NCBI GenBank assembly: GCA_903837525.1
Contig: CAILUU010000005.1
Span: 1-64,000 of the forward strand
Source of the DNA: an uncultured Bacteroidota bacterium
GTDB taxonomy: Bacteria > Bacteroidota > Bacteroidia > Chitinophagales > Chitinophagaceae
DNA length: 64,000 nucleotides
Direction of reading: 5' to 3'
Shown: positions 62,938-64,000 of the stretch, piece by piece
How positions within the stretch are numbered: position 1 is the stretch's first letter
How the letters are laid out: every line of letters begins with the position of its first letter
Notes under the pieces: model-generated
Seen by the model: the letters and a program-made list of their open reading frames with translations, nothing else
The model's database searches: none
Told to the model about the DNA's origin: nothing
Program-made: the position numbers and the translations under genes

Positions 62938-64000
62938 ATGAACCAGCTTTTACCATTATTTATTGTGTTGCCTTTTATTGCATTTATATTCAATTTATTT
63001 TTTGCCAATAAAAAAGAAAAAGTAATTGCTGCTATTGCAGAAATTGGCACAAGCTTATACATTTTGTCTGCTATTAGCTTTGCAATTATGTGGTTTATTA
63101 ATGGTTACACACCCATCAATCAAAAATTAATTACCTTATACAAAACCGATGGTTTTGAGTTTGTACTTAATTTTTATTACGATCATATCACAGCTGTATA
63201 TAGTGTTGTAGGAGCTTTTTTGTTTTTCTTTGTAGCAAGGTTTAGCCGTTATTACATGCATAGAGATGAAGGGTTTAAACGTTTTTTTAATACCTTTTTA
63301 TTTTTTCTATTAGGCTTTAATTTAATTATTTTTTCAGGCAATTTCGAAACCTTATTTATTGGATGGGAAGTTATTGGTTTATCTTCTTTTTTATTAATTG
63401 CCTTTTATCGCAACAGATATTTACCTGTAAAAAATGCGTATAAGGTTTTATCTATTTACAGATTAAGTGATATAGCTTTAATACTTGCTATGTGGATGTT
63501 GCATCATCTTACCCATCAAAATATTTCGTTTACACAATTGACAAAGGCCAGTGCAACTGCGGTAGAACATCAACATACAGGCATGGCATTGTTTATTGCA
63601 TTAATGTTTGTGTTAGCAGCGGTAGCAAAGTCGGCACAGTTTCCTTTTACCACTTGGTTGCCAAGGGCAATGGAAGGACCAACAAGTAGCAGTGCAATTT
63701 TTTATGGTTCGTTAAGTGTTCATATTGGGGTGTTTGTATTGTTACGTACATACCCTTTTTGGCAAGATATTTTGTTAGTAAAGATTATTATTATTTGCGT
63801 TGGAGCAATTACCGCCATTGTTTCATCTTTAATTGCAAGAGTACAGCCAACTGTAAAAACCCAAATTGCCTATGCAAGTGCTGCACAAATTGGTATTATT
63901 TTTATTGAAGTAGCAGTCGGTTTGCATTGGTTAGCATTAATTCATTTTGCTGGTAATGCTTTTTTAAGAACATACCAATTATTGGTATCTCCTTCAGTAT
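62938..64000 (+). CDS. dabB: DabB, NuoL/MrpA-like proton-conducting subunit (3' end cut)
   Basis: The first 354 residues of a polytopic membrane protein are present. They include LFIGWEVIGLSSFLLIAFY with the conserved Glu, and AKSAQFPFTTWLPRAMEGPTSSSAIFYG, the core of complex I NuoL and Mrp antiporter proteins. Together with dabA directly upstream it is DabB, which couples proton flow to CO2 hydration by DabA. The start ATG is at 62938. The gene runs off the right edge. Confidence 0.93.
   Translation, partial: MNQLLPLFIVLPFIAFIFNLFFANKKEKVIAAIAEIGTSLYILSAISFAIMWFINGYTPINQKLITLYKTDGFEFVLNFYYDHITAVYSVVGAFLFFFVARFSRYYMHRDEGFKRFFNTFLFFLLGFNLIIFSGNFETLFIGWEVIGLSSFLLIAFYRNRYLPVKNAYKVLSIYRLSDIALILAMWMLHHLTHQNISFTQLTKASATAVEHQHTGMALFIALMFVLAAVAKSAQFPFTTWLPRAMEGPTSSSAIFYGSLSVHIGVFVLLRTYPFWQDILLVKIIIICVGAITAIVSSLIARVQPTVKTQIAYASAAQIGIIFIEVAVGLHWLALIHFAGNAFLRTYQLLVSPSV

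Overview
The window is AT-rich chromosomal DNA from a member of the Bacteroidota, most likely the Chitinophagaceae or a close relative. The grounds are: promoter elements of the form TAnnTTTG, a lack of Shine-Dalgarno sites before most starts, a TonB-dependent receptor with a CarboxypepD-like N-terminus, an IPExxxVDY-family protein, DPP IV and M28 secreted peptidases, and a relic of a type IX secretion (T9SS) C-terminal sorting domain. Genus and species cannot be read from the sequence. I saw no rRNA, tRNA, CRISPR array, transposase, integrase or phage gene.

Layout. 1-3.1 kb: the end of an lptC-like gene, then a redox/stress run (aldo/keto reductase, Spx/ArsC-like, OsmC, SDR). 3.1-13 kb: DPP IV, a TonB receptor, lysS, a flavin reductase/fumarylacetoacetate hydrolase pair and dnaN. 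13.1-13.5 kb: a decayed pseudogene. 13.5-21.5 kb: an unusual four-gene surface-protein cluster. It has two related secreted proteins, one large DUF11-like cysteine-rich protein and one outer-membrane barrel; two of them share a Cys-patterned C-terminal domain. 21.5-26.4 kb: recX, a DUF4197 protein, asnS and rho. 26.6-30.7 kb: mnmH (tRNA 2-selenouridine synthase), a secreted protein, selD, a pterin dehydratase and an IPExxxVDY protein. 30.7-43 kb: M28 peptidase, feoB, gcvT, an SRPBCC protein, a radical SAM protein, comB and a SNF2/SWIM helicase. 43.3-56.4 kb: an omega-amidase, an S41 lipoprotein, thiL, a bicovalent-flavin oxidase, two glycosyltransferases, an aminotransferase, msrB, adk, a GNAT and paaZ. 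56.5 kb: the T9SS relic. 56.8-64 kb: an enoyl-CoA hydratase, a small acidic secreted protein, then SulP, beta-carbonic anhydrase, dabA and dabB (cut by the window end).

How genes work together. The SulP-carbonic anhydrase-DabA-DabB run is a bicarbonate-accumulation operon of the DAB type; nothing in this window suggests autotrophy, so it probably feeds carboxylases. MnmH and SelD together make 2-selenouridine in tRNA; selA is not in the window. FAH, pterin dehydratase, PaaZ and the enoyl-CoA hydratase hint at aromatic amino-acid breakdown, but they are scattered.

Two genome-scale features stand out. At least five genes have a -7 element (TAnnTTTG) ending only 3-5 nt before the start codon, which predicts leaderless mRNAs. 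Short palindromic G/C-rich repeats are dispersed through the region; one lies in frame inside mnmH and another directly touches a start codon.
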